From NCBI RefSeq assembly GCF_029784155.1, contig NC_073692.1, positions 71,612,208 to 71,676,207 of the forward strand: a DNA stretch of 64,000 nucleotides, given 5' to 3'. The stretch is from Uranotaenia lowii. Lineage: Eukaryota; Arthropoda; Insecta; Diptera; Culicidae. A program made the translations under genes and the position numbers. Under the pieces are notes generated by a model that worked only from the letters and a program-made list of their open reading frames with translations, ran no database searches and was not told the DNA's origin. Numbering within the stretch: the first letter of the stretch is position 1; each line of letters starts with the position of its first letter. Shown here piece after piece: positions 34,401 through 46,896 of the stretch.

Positions 34401-37400
34401 ATTCAATACATTGAGATTCTCAAAAAAAATATTTACATTTTATTCCAGTTTTGAAATAAATTATATAGCTTTGTTAAATTTCTGAACACACTAAAGGTCT
34501 ACAACGTCATGCTCAGAAGACATAGTAAAATTTTAGAAAAAGAACGTCTGGAAGAACGTTTTTTCCTGAAACGACGCGACACGTCGTGAGAAAATAAAGG
34601 AATTTAAGCAAATCCCAAGCTCAAAGTTATCTTAATCCGTGGTCCAACATCAAATTTCTTGTAGCGGGGTTAAAAAAAATCCAGACTGAGTTTAAACTAA
34701 AAAAAATAGTTGAAGCTGTTTTGGACTACCAATTTGTAAGTTTGATTTTTCAAATTCTGTAAAATTATGACTATTTAGAAAAATCCTTTTTTTAATCAAT
34801 AAAAATGCGACTTCTGAATTAAGTTATTCAATAAACAAACCAGACAAAGATACGCTATATTATGAGCTGCTTCAACAGCATGTACATTAGGGTGTCCCAA
34901 AATTGCATAATGTCTGGGAATCTGGGGGCTCACCCTCCAAATGGTAGATTAGGATGTGGAGAACAAACTTTATGTCGACTAAAAAAATCATGTTTAGAGG
35001 CTCCGCAAACGCAACCTTACAATATTTGGTTTTAAATAAAATCTGGGTCCAAAAATTTTCACAAAATGTATATATTTTATATTTTTTACGATTCAGTAAT
35101 TTCCTGAATGAGCACAACGAGTAGTCTTAGCGTTTTTGACTACTTATTTAAAAGTTGTTAAACCATGGGATGAAAATAAAAAACTGTTTTGCAAAGTCCA
35201 TTAGTTTGTTGATTTATATAACCTTGGCGAAAACAAAAAGCTCTAGTAAGGGAAATTTGCCTTTTTTTAATTTTTTTCAATAGATTGTGATTTTTTATTT
35301 TCAAATTGTTATAACTTTTTTCAACAAATACTTAACTTCTCCTTATGTTAGCAAAAAATGAGGCTTAAGAATAAGCAAAACCAATAGTAAGACTTATTTC
35401 ATTTCAGACTTATTTGAATTTCCTAAATGATTCAATATACAAAGATTCATTCTTCCATACAAATTTCCTAACAAAATTCAAGAGCGTTGGGCTAATTCAG
35501 GAATGAAATAAATAACTTTCTTATTAAAATAATATTTCTGAAAATTGAACGGATAATCTTTCAGTGTTGCTAGTTTCTTTTCATGGAAAATGAAAATGGA
35601 AATGAAAAATGAAAAAATGGCCTTTAACTATTTTCTCGCTACTTCTACCGCTTTGCCGTCTTTGGCAAAGTTGTAGCCAGCGAATTTTCCAGTAAGCTCC
35701 ATATATTAAAATTTCATTTGCATAGCTTGAAAACAAAATCGAGACATTCTCCACACAAATTTTCGCGTTTTTTCATTCAAAATTTCATATAAAACCCGGG
35801 CACCTAGACCTCATTTTAAAAATTTGCAAAAAATCAGTCGTTCGTTTTAACCTAAAAGGAAACTTTCAAGACTACAGAGATTTCGAAATTTTAAAAGAGT
35901 TGTTAAAAGGCACACACCCCAAATGTGCAAACAAGACCAAGTTGCATCTTAAAAATATGGAATGTTTAAAAAGCCTTATTTTTCAGATTTTCGGCCTAGT
36001 CTTTCACATTGAGAAAATTTTTTTGACTGGATTTTTTTTACGTATTCTCAGTAAAGTAATACGCTCATCGAATACAATTTGAGAATACTTTTTTGTGTTT
36101 TCTCTAATTTAATGACTTTTAAATAATCGTTGCAAATTTGCAACCTCTTGCAACGGTAGAACCCAAGTTTGGTTTATGGAATCCAAAGTGAGTTTTCGAA
36201 TTTACGCATGGCCGTAGGAACGAGGGGGGTTTTGGGGAATAAACACCCCCCCCCCCCCCCCCCATGAGGGTCCAAAAATGCCGAACAAAATGTTTTCTCC
36301 AAACGAAAAAATTCAAATTCCAAATCACATATTTATGAACGAATACAATGATTCAAGAGTAACAATCTCGACTCAGAACCTCGAAATCTTATCCCAGGTC
36401 AATAATTCTACTACAGTTTTTCATAATTTTTTTAACTCTTTGTTAGAAATTAAGTCCCGGATATCGAATTCTCATAAGATTAACCGTAGCTTACTAAATC
36501 GCCCAGATTTTGCCCGAATTTTTGCACTTTATTTGCAAAATCAAACGAATATTTTAATTGAGTAAATTTTATCAAAATTTATGGAAATGCCTTTTTAAAG
36601 CTTAAAATATGATAAAAATTTGACCGATGTATTTCGTCAAACAGAAGTCAAGAGGCTATCTTCATGATTTTATTTTAATAATTTTGATATTGGCAGATAT
36701 TTAAGAAAATATCCCGGATTTGCACGGCCCGTATATTTTGGGAAAAAATTATGGAAAGCTTACGCTAGAATAACTCCATTTGCTTATAATTCTTCAAATT
36801 CAATATTTGTGTACAGAATTCGGATTCTGTATCCAGTTTATTGTTACTCAACTTCAGTTTGAATCATCATTAAGAAAAAATCCTAATTCGAATCGCGGTT
36901 TTGCATTTCAAACATTTATGTTCGGAACTCATCATTTCGAAATATGAGAAGAAAATATTTAAAATTACATACAAACCATTTTTGAGATTTGAAATTTTAA
37001 CTTTTGATTCGTATGGAGAATTGGATCTAAAGAAAGTTTCATGGCGATCCAGAATCCAGAAAAATCTGAAACAGGTTCATCTTTCGAAATTTTCCTTCAG
37101 ATTCACAAGTTGAATTTATGCAATTATGCAAATTATGCAATAGTAGTACTGTAGTTTGTTACATTAGTTCCATAATGTGCTTCAATTACTTTTAAACGTT
37201 TTACAGTATTTATGTTTAGAGTATTTATGTATTCCGAACGAATTTGATTGAGAAATTTTGCGTGAAGGCGAGATGAAAATACCAGTTCCATATTAGTCCT
37301 GCTTACAAAACCGTTTACTTTTCCGAACATAAGCAATATTTAATAGATTAAAAACCATTAATTAATTTTTCAATATTTTCATTAAAGAATATCTTTATTA

Positions 37401-37900
37401 AAGAATAAAGAAGAAATATACATATACGTGTTTGAAAGAATTGGTTTCTTTCACAAAATATGATCACAATTAACGCTTCATATAAACGAATAAGTTTCAA
37501 AGAATCTAAATATTTCCTCAAAAAATCTGGAAATTTGCAACAATCAATACTTTTGCTAAATATCCGAAATATATTATATAATATTTTTTCTTTATTTTTC
37601 CCTTTATGTACTCATAATTCCACACTATGGAGAATTTTTTCGAGAAAAAATGAAAAATCATGAAAGAACGATTAAAACATATCCACCGAAAATGCTGTTC
37701 CCTAGTGAGATTAATTCAAAGTTCTTGAATGAAAAAAAAAACCGTTAAACATTTTTATCTTTACATGAATGGTAGCTATTACCTCCCCTTTGTAAAACAT
37801 TAAAACCTGCAAACAAGTGGTTACGTTCATTTTTGTTCATAAACCTCTAAACAACCAAAAACTCATTCATGGATATTTTTATCCGAATCATTCAAAGTTC
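31443..37900. other. 6.4-kb intergenic region, no gene recognised
   Basis: AT-rich, with moderately GC-rich patches near 31560-31900, 32330-32800 and 33050-33420 whose frames (up to 204 codons at 31959-32573) carry no domain. At 34888 the phrase AGGGTGTCCCAAAATTGCAT looks like the end of a dispersed element, but no partner end was found. A homopolymer of 18 C lies at 36246-36263. Nothing else stands out. Confidence 0.35.
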
Positions 37901-37970
37901 CTAGAAACAAAAATCAAACAAACCATTGGAAACGGTCTCCTACGTCTGTTTATTTATCTATCGATCCGGT

Positions 37971-37975
37971 TCAGT
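37971..37975 (+). promoter_or_regulatory. Candidate initiator of the CFAP91 gene (TCAGT)
   Basis: TCAGT follows CCGGT about 100 nt upstream of the CFAP91 ATG. It fits the arthropod initiator consensus, giving a 5' UTR of about 100 nt with no need for an upstream exon. No TATA box is evident. Confidence 0.4.
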
Positions 37976-38073
37976 TGTCTTCTGTCATTCCGTTATTTCA
38001 AGGTGTACCGGAATTCGTCCGATAAAGAAAGTTCAATTTTGATACAAAAAACGAGTGAAATAGAAATCCTAAA

Positions 38074-41000
38074 ATGACTTACAGGAGTCACGTTGTAGCC
38101 CCCTCCAGGGCATTCGATCACATTTACGATCCGCTGTACGTCGCCTCGGATCTGAAGGATGTTTGCAAAGCCAATGTTGACGCGCTGAGTCGTTCGGCCC
38201 CGATTGGCATCTTTCCGGTGTACCAAAGCATGTTCAGTGAGCTGCCCCGGCTAACTCGGAACCATTACGTGATGCATCGGAATCCGCTACCGTACTATCC
38301 GGAAGCGCTGGGTGGAGGTCCTCCGGTTGATATGACGGAAAGATCGAGAATTCTGGGAACAGAAAGACCAAAATTCTTCTGCCACCCGAATACTGGAGAA
38401 CCGGGCCAACTGATTCGGATCAACCAGAGCTACGAGGATTATTGCCACTGTGATGAAACCTCGGAGCCACGCTTCCGGGACGTCGCTTCCCAAACCATGT
38501 ATCGCGAATCGTCGGCGCAAACCAAACCGTGGATGCCGAATGCGGTGCTGAAAGATGGCGATTGGTCCAAAGCGGAAGTTGTTCACGTGACTGGGCTTAT
38601 TGAACATTCCCACTATCCCGGAATCAATGAGGTGGAAATCGTTGAGCGGGCCCGGAAGAAGCGTAACTGGGAACACGCCATGGGTGGTTGCGAGTCGCCC
38701 GAAGATTGGCTTCAACATCGATTGACCCTGCAAATTTTCGAATGGGAAGAGTGGGTGGCCCGGGAGCGGCAGATTGATCGATACCAAATGATACGGCTGC
38801 AACTGGTGTCGAAAATAATGGATAAACGGGAGCGGGACCTGCGCCAGGCAACGGAAAGTAAAATGCAAAACACCAAAAATCGCATCAATGAACAGCGAAA
38901 CCGGGCGATAGAGAAATTGCGCGTTAGCTACGAAAGGAACGTGCGAAAGTTGGACAAGAAACGGCAGGATGCCAAGGCCAATAAATTCCGGTCGGCTTTG
39001 GCGAGACGGCTCGAGGAAGCACCCTTGGGCCCGGGAGGAAAGAAGGTTGGCAGCAAAAAGTCCTACAGCTACGATCCGAATCTGATCGAAGTGGGGTAAG
39101 TTTAATTTTCTGGGTTTGGCCAAATATGATTTGCAAACACATTTTAAATCCAAACAAGTTGAAACTTATTAATAAGAGATGATCTGTTTTGCCTTTAGAA
39201 TTTCACGTTTTTTGCGTCCTTTTTCATAAAGTCGTGTGTTGACTAATGGTAGGGTTACCATACGTACTCTTTTAAGAGTACATGTACTCTTTTTCGATCG
39301 AAAAATGGGCGTACTCTTCTTTTTGTGAAATTTTACCAAATGTACTCTTTTTTTTGTTGAAAGACATTTGATCAGAAAAACCGACGTATTTCTTCCATTT
39401 TATGAAGTTGTTTTAAATCTTATGTAAAAACTACGAAAGGAATACAGCCTCAAGCAAATTTCTTTAACATTTTGCTTATAATCATGCATTTTTAGTCGTT
39501 ATCAATAGTGAGCGCGATAAGCGCCTTTGAGTATGCAAGCAGTAATCAATGTGCACAAAATTTAGTTATAGTACAAGAACATTTTAAAAGAAAATTCATA
39601 ATTGTCACATAACTTCCAAGACATCAACAGTTTTTGTAAATATGTACAGTAGAACCCTGCTTATCCGAGCAACTATTTTCATTCAAAATCCATGTGAATA
39701 TGTGTTTTATCTTCGCGACATATTGTTAAAGTATTAAATCTTGAGGAAGAATGACCTTAATGGGTTTAATTCCTGAAAAAACGGTATTGATTGACATTTT
39801 TGGCAAGTTCCAAATCTAAAATTGCCAGAAACGCCAGGTAAAAAGAAAAATAAAATCCATGTATGTAAGAACCAAGCTATGCGCCTGAATGATATGCAAA
39901 ACCAGAGCAAAAAGATTGGGTTTGTCAATGTATTCCTTTTAATCCGAGGATTCACTTATCCGCGGTGGTCCCTCCCTCCATTACCTCGGGTAAGCGGGGT
40001 TCTACTGTTCATCCTTTTACATACCATCCGGGCGCAAAGCCCGGTAAATATAAGGATCTTGGGTCAAACTGATGGCTGAGATAACACGGGAGCTCAGAAA
40101 ACTGGAGTTCGGCTGAACGGGGTTCTACTATTCAACGTTTCTCCTGACTTTTGGATAAATTAACTCAATGTACTCTTTTTGGTGTCGCGGGATATGGTAA
40201 CCCTACTAATGGACGAAAGTACAAAAACAATTGCTACGCAAATTTACATTTCTAAGTAAGTTCATTATCGTAAGAGAGTATCTGTTGAAGTTTTCTGACG
40301 TTGTTGGCGCGCTGAAAAAGGGAAGTTTAAAATGATAATTGGCATTGTATCTCTGTTGAATAAAACAGAGAAACAATTTCTATAGGAATCAACTGATTGG
40401 TGAAGCGAATCATCGTGAATCGCTTCTAAGCACTGAATTTTTCACTTATCTATATAAATTTTCAATCCAGCTATTCAAAAATTTACCTGATTTTACCATT
40501 CTAACATTTAATTCATAATTAATTTAAAAGGTATAACATTAGGTGACATAAACAAAGCTGTTACTTTATTGGGGCGATATTTAAAATTTTGGTATTTTGT
40601 GGGATATGTAGATATGTAAGTTTTTGGGGATTTGAAGATTCTACAATTTAAAGAAGTTCATAAATTGTAAAACTTGAGACATTTTTTTGGTAAGCACTGA
40701 AAAGGCCCTGGTAGTGTGGAAATTTCCAAGCCACTTTTCCTAAATGCATAAAACTTCCTCAACACTTCTTTATTCGATTTTTTACATAATTTTTGCAATG
40801 GTGTTGACACAATGTTTTTACAATTTTATCTTTCGTTTTGATATGAAAGTACTTTGATACTAAACGGTTTGCTGGAATATTTACACAAGTATTAATTTTG
40901 GGACGATTTTAATTGATATCGCGTCAATTGACGACATTATTATACAACATGTTAACATCGATAGCGACTTATGAAAGACACAAAGAAAAGATGTCCGATT

Positions 41001-44000
41001 TTATACAACTGTTTTTTATTCACATTTGGACAGTAATAAAGTTGCTAACTACAATCAAAATAATAAATATAACGATTCAACGAATAATTGAAATGATCAA
41101 CAAGCTTATTTTTGAACCCTTTTAGCCAAAGGATTATAATAAGTGCGTAGTAAATAGTTTATTTCGAGAAAACACGCTTTCAAGTATGTTATTCAAATAT
41201 TCATATATTTTTCGAAAATTAATTTTTTTTTTTCGAACGAATTATGTAAAAAAACTTGAAAGATTTGAAAAAAATCACTAAAAAAAGTTTGAAAAATGAA
41301 AAATCTGTTGGCATTATAAACTTTAAATCCACCATTTTGGCTCTTGATTTCTTTGGCTTTGTGAGCCTCAATTGAGCTTTCTTCAAATACACCGTCAGAA
41401 GATTACGTCATTTATCGAGAAATCTTAAGCATCAGACCAATCAACTAGGTGTTGTCTAATATCCGTACAGCTTCATTCGAAACAAGCAGAAGGAAAGTTC
41501 CCTCAGTTATCAGATTAGATTTTTTTTATTGAAGTTGTTTGAAACAATACATTTTTTAATCTTATTTTAACACCTTGTTTTTTTATTACGTCTTTGGGAT
41601 TTTTATAACTGGGGATCATTCATTCCTCTTGATAATACTCGTCGAAACAAAGTGTTTTAACAAACATTGCAACAAAATTTCATGATACTTCGATGAAGAA
41701 GAGTCTTAACTCATTAATTATCAACTAATAGCTGACAAAATATACCCTACACTGTTTAAATGAAGTTGAATGAAAACTGTTCCCAATTTGTCGCCCTAAA
41801 ATGCATCATGAGAGTGACAAAATCTGGGATTCACTGTAGTTTTTTATCGCTCGGAAGTCCTGATCTATTTTATCCTAAACTTGACTTTTTTCTCAAGCTC
41901 AAGGGATTCTTCAAGGATTCCGGAGAAAAATCTCTAGCCATCATCATTCGGAAACAACTTAAATAATATTTTCTTCGATAGAAAAATGTTAACATCGCTA
42001 GAACGAGCTCAAAGAATGCTTAACTGAACCCAATTGTTATGATGATGCTAAGATAAGCTTGCCAGATTGCCCGGTCTTACCAGGACTTTCCCAGATATTT
42101 AACAAAAAATTTAGGAAAAGTTCGATTGTCCGAATTTTGTAGGAAAATGCCTGAATTTAGCACAGATTAACTATATTAATTGAACAAACAAATTAAAGTT
42201 GATTTATTTTAATTTTTATTTTTGTTTTCAAAAACCATTTTTTGGAGCAAGTTTAATCTTAATAATCTGATTTTCGAAAGCCTAAAATAAGATTTAAAAT
42301 CTGCTGATGTGTTTTAATGTAAAAATATATTTTCAAGTGTATTCTTTTTGGTTTTAATTGAGTAATTTCGTGGTTTTGACCAAATTTGCCCGGATTTTTC
42401 CTGGTTTAAGATAAATCTTGTCTTATAGAAACTTTTAAAAAATGCTGATAATTTTGAGGAAAAAACACAAAAAAAAACATTATATTTGCATGGTTTTTTG
42501 TGTTGCATTGATGAATTTAAATTCAGGCTAAATATAGGGTTTTCTAGTGTAAGTCAGTGAAACTTCATAAGAGTGTTACCTTTTCAATTTTTACAGCCTT
42601 ATCGGCGAATGTCATGTTCTTTAAGTAAGAACATTTCCAGTTTTGAAAATCATAAATAGATAAAAGAAGATTAGAAAAAAATTACAGGAGTGGAAATGAT
42701 CCAAGAAAGATTTTATAAGAAGCGTTTTCATCAAGCACGGACAAACTATTTTGAAGCGGTAGAATCGGCGAAGGTTTAATCTATCTCAAAAGTTTTCTTA
42801 GGAAAAAGCGGAACAATTTGAGAAAAAAGCGGAACGGCGGGATATTTTCTAAAAACGGATAACAACCCTAGTTTAACCCTCGTCCTTCCTAGAAATTTCT
42901 GCTCGATGGAATTCCGAGAGTGACAATTTGACACTCCTGACTAAAACCGCAATATGTCTCTTATTCCTCAACCGATTTTTACAGCTTTGGAAATCTCGTA
43001 AAGTAACTTAAATATGTTTCTCGGACAATATTCAGCTACAACACTTCAGTTTTCCATTATTAGTCTAAGAAAATGAAATAAGAAAAAACATGTATTGGAA
43101 AAAAATGTAAATCAACTACGGAATGTTAAAAAAATATCATTAATTCAAAAAAGCTGAGGTTAGAAGCTGTACGTTGCGCATCAGTATCTATTCTTTTGAA
43201 ATATATTAAGATCATGACCATAAAAATGTAAAAAAAAGTGACGTAAAACCCGTATTTTTCAATCAATGAACCGTCAAAATTGATTAAGTCACACCATCCC
43301 TTTTGAAAAAAAAAATTAAGCTAAAGTAAGTTGTATCAAAGGTATTTGAATTTTGGAAAGAATTTTTTGTGTAAAAAAGTTTTATCTAAGGATTGTTTTT
43401 GCTATTCTTTTGAAATATTTTAAGATCATGACCATAAAAATGTAAAAAAAAAGTGACGTAAAACCCGTATTTTTCAATCAATGAACCGTCAAAATTGATT
43501 AAGTCACACTATCCCTTTTGAAAAAAAAAATAAGCTATAGTAAGTTGTATCAAAGGTATTTGAATTTTAAAAAGAATTTTTTGTGTAAAAAAGTTTTATC
43601 TAAGGTTTGCTTTAAATTGTGAACGGAGCGGGTTAGAATAATCTTAGAACTTAATAAGCTCCACACACTTTTTAGTTTTTTTAATCGATTCTTGAGTTTT
43701 CAGTAGATAGATTTCCTCAATTAACTGAACACTGCCGTTGCTGCCACAGCTTGTGGCATAGATGATAGCCTTCAAATCTTCTAAGCCAACGGTCATGAGA
43801 TCGAATCCTGGTCACGGCTTAACATAGTATGTAAGTTCTGTGGGTTGATGGTTTTAGCATCTGTAAGATGATAGCAAACATATCTTCGAAAGTTGTTAAG
43901 AGTACAACAGTGAAAAGGAATCGAGGAAACATCAAGTTCCTGTGTATGTTTTTGTTCTTTTTTTAAACACATTTTTTTCAACAATTTGTTTTGTTTTCCA

Positions 44001-46070
44001 AAATTCTATATTTTGCTGAATTCAGCTTTTTTTTTATAAAAAGCTTTTGATGTACAAATTAAGAATCATAAACAGTGTAAAAAATATTTAGTTTTGAACT
44101 TACAGTCTAAAAACATTGAAATAATGTGATGATGAGATATGCCAAATTTCACAAGGTTTCAGAGTTTTATGACAAAAACGTGTCGTAAAAAAGTACTGTT
44201 TTAAAAAATAGAACCAACGCAAACTCTAAACATCATTTTACGCGATCTAAAAGTTTGTTGCTTCCCAATGCCCATACTTTTTAGCAGATTCCGTCTCTGC
44301 TAGCATTCTTAAAAGCTTTCTTCTAATTTTGACAGATTACATCTTGTTATCCAACGAAACTTATATTCGTTCCGAAGAATTCACTGTCCAGAATTTGCAT
44401 TTTTTTTTTCAAATAAATGGAATTTGCGTTTTAAGTAAATTTTTACTCTATGATATCGATACATTTGGGATTTATAAAAGCGTCTGAAATTGCATCAAAG
44501 CTTTAGGTGGTAGGTAATTTAGTTATCCTGATTCTTGCCGTTTCATCGCTTGGTGTTAAACGCCCGTTAAAAAAGAACCACTCCGTTTGCTAAAGAACAA
44601 ACTTGTGTCTTGCGCAACCTGAGAAGGTTAATGTTTGATAAACGGATTAACTCATTTTAAATTTAATTTCGTATCTTCCTTTTCAGACTTTCAAAATTGG
44701 ATCGCAAGATTACCATCTGTCATACGATCAAAGATGTCCAAAAGCAACGTCCAGAGCTGTGGAAACCCAAAGAAGTGTGCCGTGAGCTCCAAAAAGGCTT
44801 CTGGTCGGATCATTTCCTAAGAAAGCTATACGATTCACTCAAGGTTCGTTCAATTATGCTTAATTTAATTTATCATAATGCTTAACGCTTAAATCACCTT
44901 TTTTAGCACTTCCGTCACAAGAAAGAAACTAAACCAACCATGCCGAAGTGTCTCATTGTGGTGTCCTCACCGACTGAAAGTTTGGTTGATTCGCCGCAAA
45001 GAATCAGCGAAGATCGTGAGGACGATGCTCTCTATCAACACGCAGTTTTGCTGCAGAAACTGATCAAAGGTCGGGCCATGCAAGAAATGATCCACAGCGA
45101 TTACGCCGAAGATCGAGACATAGTAGAAGACCTCATTGCGACACATCGTCTGCCGGTGGTCGAAGAATTCTTCCCCATTGCACCGACTAAGTCAGGAAGT
45201 GTACGGGAGAAATATTTGAACATTCTACGAAATGAAACACACCTTGATAATTTTATCGAAACGTGCACCACATCGGAAATGTCCCTGTTGATGGCTACCC
45301 TTGAGAGAGAGCTAACTCGACTTCAGAACGAACGAAATACACAAGCGTTCTATCTCCTGGCAGAGCAAGAACGCTACTTCCGCGAGGCAAGCTATAGCGG
45401 TGGCAGTGCTGCTCGTGACAGTCATCGACGGTCATCTGATGGAAAAATAAAAGACAGTGATGAGTTGAGTTTCTATCTGGTGAACTCACTCCTAGAAAGA
45501 ATAGATCGAGAAAGCTTGGACGAAAACCGGGAAAAAATACACGAACTGGCGAAAAAATTTGACACTGAAGCCGACAAACAGGGAAGTTTACTCGAGGAAC
45601 AACATCATCACACCGGAACCATAGCTTCGTGTTTCATGGACGAAATGATGCTACCCGACGTTTTCTGTAGGGTAGCCCGAGAAAACATAAAGCTCAAACA
45701 AAAGCCACTTTTGGCGCAAGCCCACGAAGCCATCTTCCAAAAGATCGAGGATCAACTGCCAGACAATTTGGAAGAGCAGTTGATCGAGAAAATGAAAGAG
45801 GAGCTTGCGATCAGCAACGAACCAGAGCAACCAGAGAAGCCGGATGCAATAGCGGAACCCGATTTGGGTACCCGTAGCGAGAGTCAGGTCATCATCGGAA
45901 ATATTCTGAGCAACATGGTCGAAAGTGTCATGTCCGAGAACGAGGTTGAGGAAATACCAGAGGATCACACCACGGAGGCGGAAGATAGCGTGGAGGAAGC
46001 TGGCCAGATGGCTTCGGATCTGATCGAAGATATTCTGTGCAATGTCTTTCAAAATACGGATGATTTGTGA
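38074..46070 (+). CDS. CFAP91: Cilia- and flagella-associated protein 91 (MAATS1), three coding exons
   Basis: Exons 38074-39095, 44687-44843 and 44907-46070 join in frame (GG+A glycine codon, then a phase-0 junction) into 780 residues; human CFAP91 is of similar length. Both introns are GT-AG (GTAAGT/CAG and GTTCGT/TAG). Residues 131-150 hold the hallmark RDVASQTMYRESSAQT, followed by a charged, probably coiled-coil stretch at about 180-330 that includes VEIVERARKKRNWE. Exon 3 carries LLQKLIKGRAMQEM (about 438-452), conserved near the middle of vertebrate homologues, and an acidic tail. Known role: an axonemal protein of the calmodulin- and radial-spoke-associated complex at the base of the spokes, needed for flagellar beating, so expression in testis and ciliated sensory neurons is expected (inference). 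An in-frame TGA at 38056-38058 confirms the start codon. The open frame alone would end at 39099, inside intron 1. Confidence 0.95.
39250..40204. mobile_element. TIR element (TAGGGTTACCATA) with 8-bp target duplication, hAT-like
   Basis: Left end TAGGGTTACCATACGTACTC; right end the inverse of AGGGTTACCATA. ACTAATGG is found at 39242-39249 and 40205-40212, an 8-bp duplication (7 bp if the terminal A belongs to the element). GTACTCTTTT repeats lie inside both ends. Non-autonomous. It contains another element at 39647-40007. Confidence 0.8.
39647..40007. mobile_element. Tigger/pogo-like MITE nested in the intron element
   Basis: Left end CAGTAGAACCCTGCTTATCC after TA; right end the inverse CGGGTAAGCGGGGTTCTACT then G. 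These termini resemble pogo/Tigger ends. TA is present on the left flank but TT on the right, so the target duplication has decayed. A further GGGGTTCTACTATT at about 40119 may be another end of the same family. Confidence 0.65.
43188..43614 (+). repeat. Two-copy tandem duplication of ~214 bp in intron 1
   Basis: 43188-43401 and 43402-43614 are about 95 percent alike, both starting CTATTCTTTTGAAATAT and ending TTTTATCTAAGG. The copies abut directly, so this is a local tandem duplication rather than a transposition. Confidence 0.92.
43752..43830 (+). repeat. tRNA-like SINE fragment in intron 1
   Basis: TGGCATAGATGATAGCC (43754-43770) resembles a degraded box A and AGATCGAATCC (43798-43808) a box B. 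There is no foldable tRNA. Confidence 0.4.
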
Positions 46071-46182
46071 GATGGGACTTTGGTGGACGGTTTAATTTAA
46101 AGCTTATGACAGTTTCGTGAACAAAATTGAAGCCATATGTTCAGATCTATTGTTTCAATTCTTGTATTTATTCAAGTAAAAT

Positions 46183-46188
46183 AATAAA
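46183..46188 (+). terminator. Poly(A) signal of CFAP91
   Basis: AATAAA 113 nt downstream of the TGA stop at 46068-46070. Confidence 0.6.
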
Positions 46189-46894
46189 CATCAAATTAAC
46201 TATTTATGTGATAAACTACCATTTATTTATACTTGGATAAGTATTGACCCAGCTAACATGAAATCGTAATAGAAATGATAATCCAAATCGAATATTTAGA
46301 CATTTTCAATAACTCTCGTTAACACGTTGGTATTGAGTGATTTTCTATCACTCATTTACGACAAGCTTTGCCCAAAAAAAAATTGAATCGGATAGCAATT
46401 CGTCAATTCGTAAATATGTCTCCAAAAAGTTGAGAATATGCTCATTCGACATTTACGATTTGGGTGAACTTTTTTACGATAAATGGGCGGTCCTTCAATT
46501 GACACTCTCTCCGGTCTCTTCCTTTGATCGGTTCGTAAAAACAAAATCTCACCTATAGAGCTATAGTGTAGACCAAATCAACTGATGAGTTGACATCTTT
46601 GAAAGATACCGGACTGCGAACTCAGAGGACTGGAGTTCAAATCTCGGTCGAAGGAATTTTTTTTTCGTTTATTTTGCTTTTTGCTGGAAAATCGAATTGT
46701 TGGAATCTTGTCATTGTAGATATTTCGCCTCCACTTTTGTAGCTATATGCCCTTTTGGTAAGTTTAATACAATCTTTCTATCTGGTACATTTGTTTGAAT
46801 AATTCTGTTGTTCCTGCATTATACCGTCATAAATGTTTGCTGGGGACAGCACAGATGAATTTACAGTATATATGACATATGAAAAATGCAAAAA
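46189..46894. other. Intergenic DNA with a tRNA-like fragment
   Basis: GAGTTCAAATC at 46633-46643 fits a box B and is followed by a T-rich run, suggesting a short SINE fragment (about 46580-46665). The rest shows nothing. Confidence 0.35.
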
Positions 46895-46896
46895 TA

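Larger units (their letters stand above)
39096..44686 (+). other. Intron 1 of CFAP91 (5.6 kb)
   Basis: Bounded by GTAAGT and TTTTCAG. It contains a 955-bp TIR element with a nested Tigger-like MITE, a two-copy 214-bp tandem duplication and a tRNA-like SINE piece. The rest is AT-rich without recognisable features. Intron 2 (44844-44906) is only 63 bp, so the size of intron 1 is largely due to mobile DNA and AT-rich filler. Confidence 0.9.

Noticed and set aside
34888..35830. Element starting AGGGTGTCCCAAAATTGCAT
   Set aside because: The start looks like a transposon end, but no matching inverse end could be found downstream, so limits cannot be set.
37817..38077. 86-codon frame just upstream of CFAP91 as an N-terminal extension
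   Set aside because: It is in another frame, has no similarity to the family, and an in-frame TGA lies 16 nt before the CFAP91 ATG in the correct frame.
42050..42560. MITE suggested by TTGCCAGATTGCCCGGTC near 42058 and TTTGCCCGGATTTTTCCTGG near 42385
   Set aside because: The two phrases are in the same orientation and no inverted end or target duplication was found.
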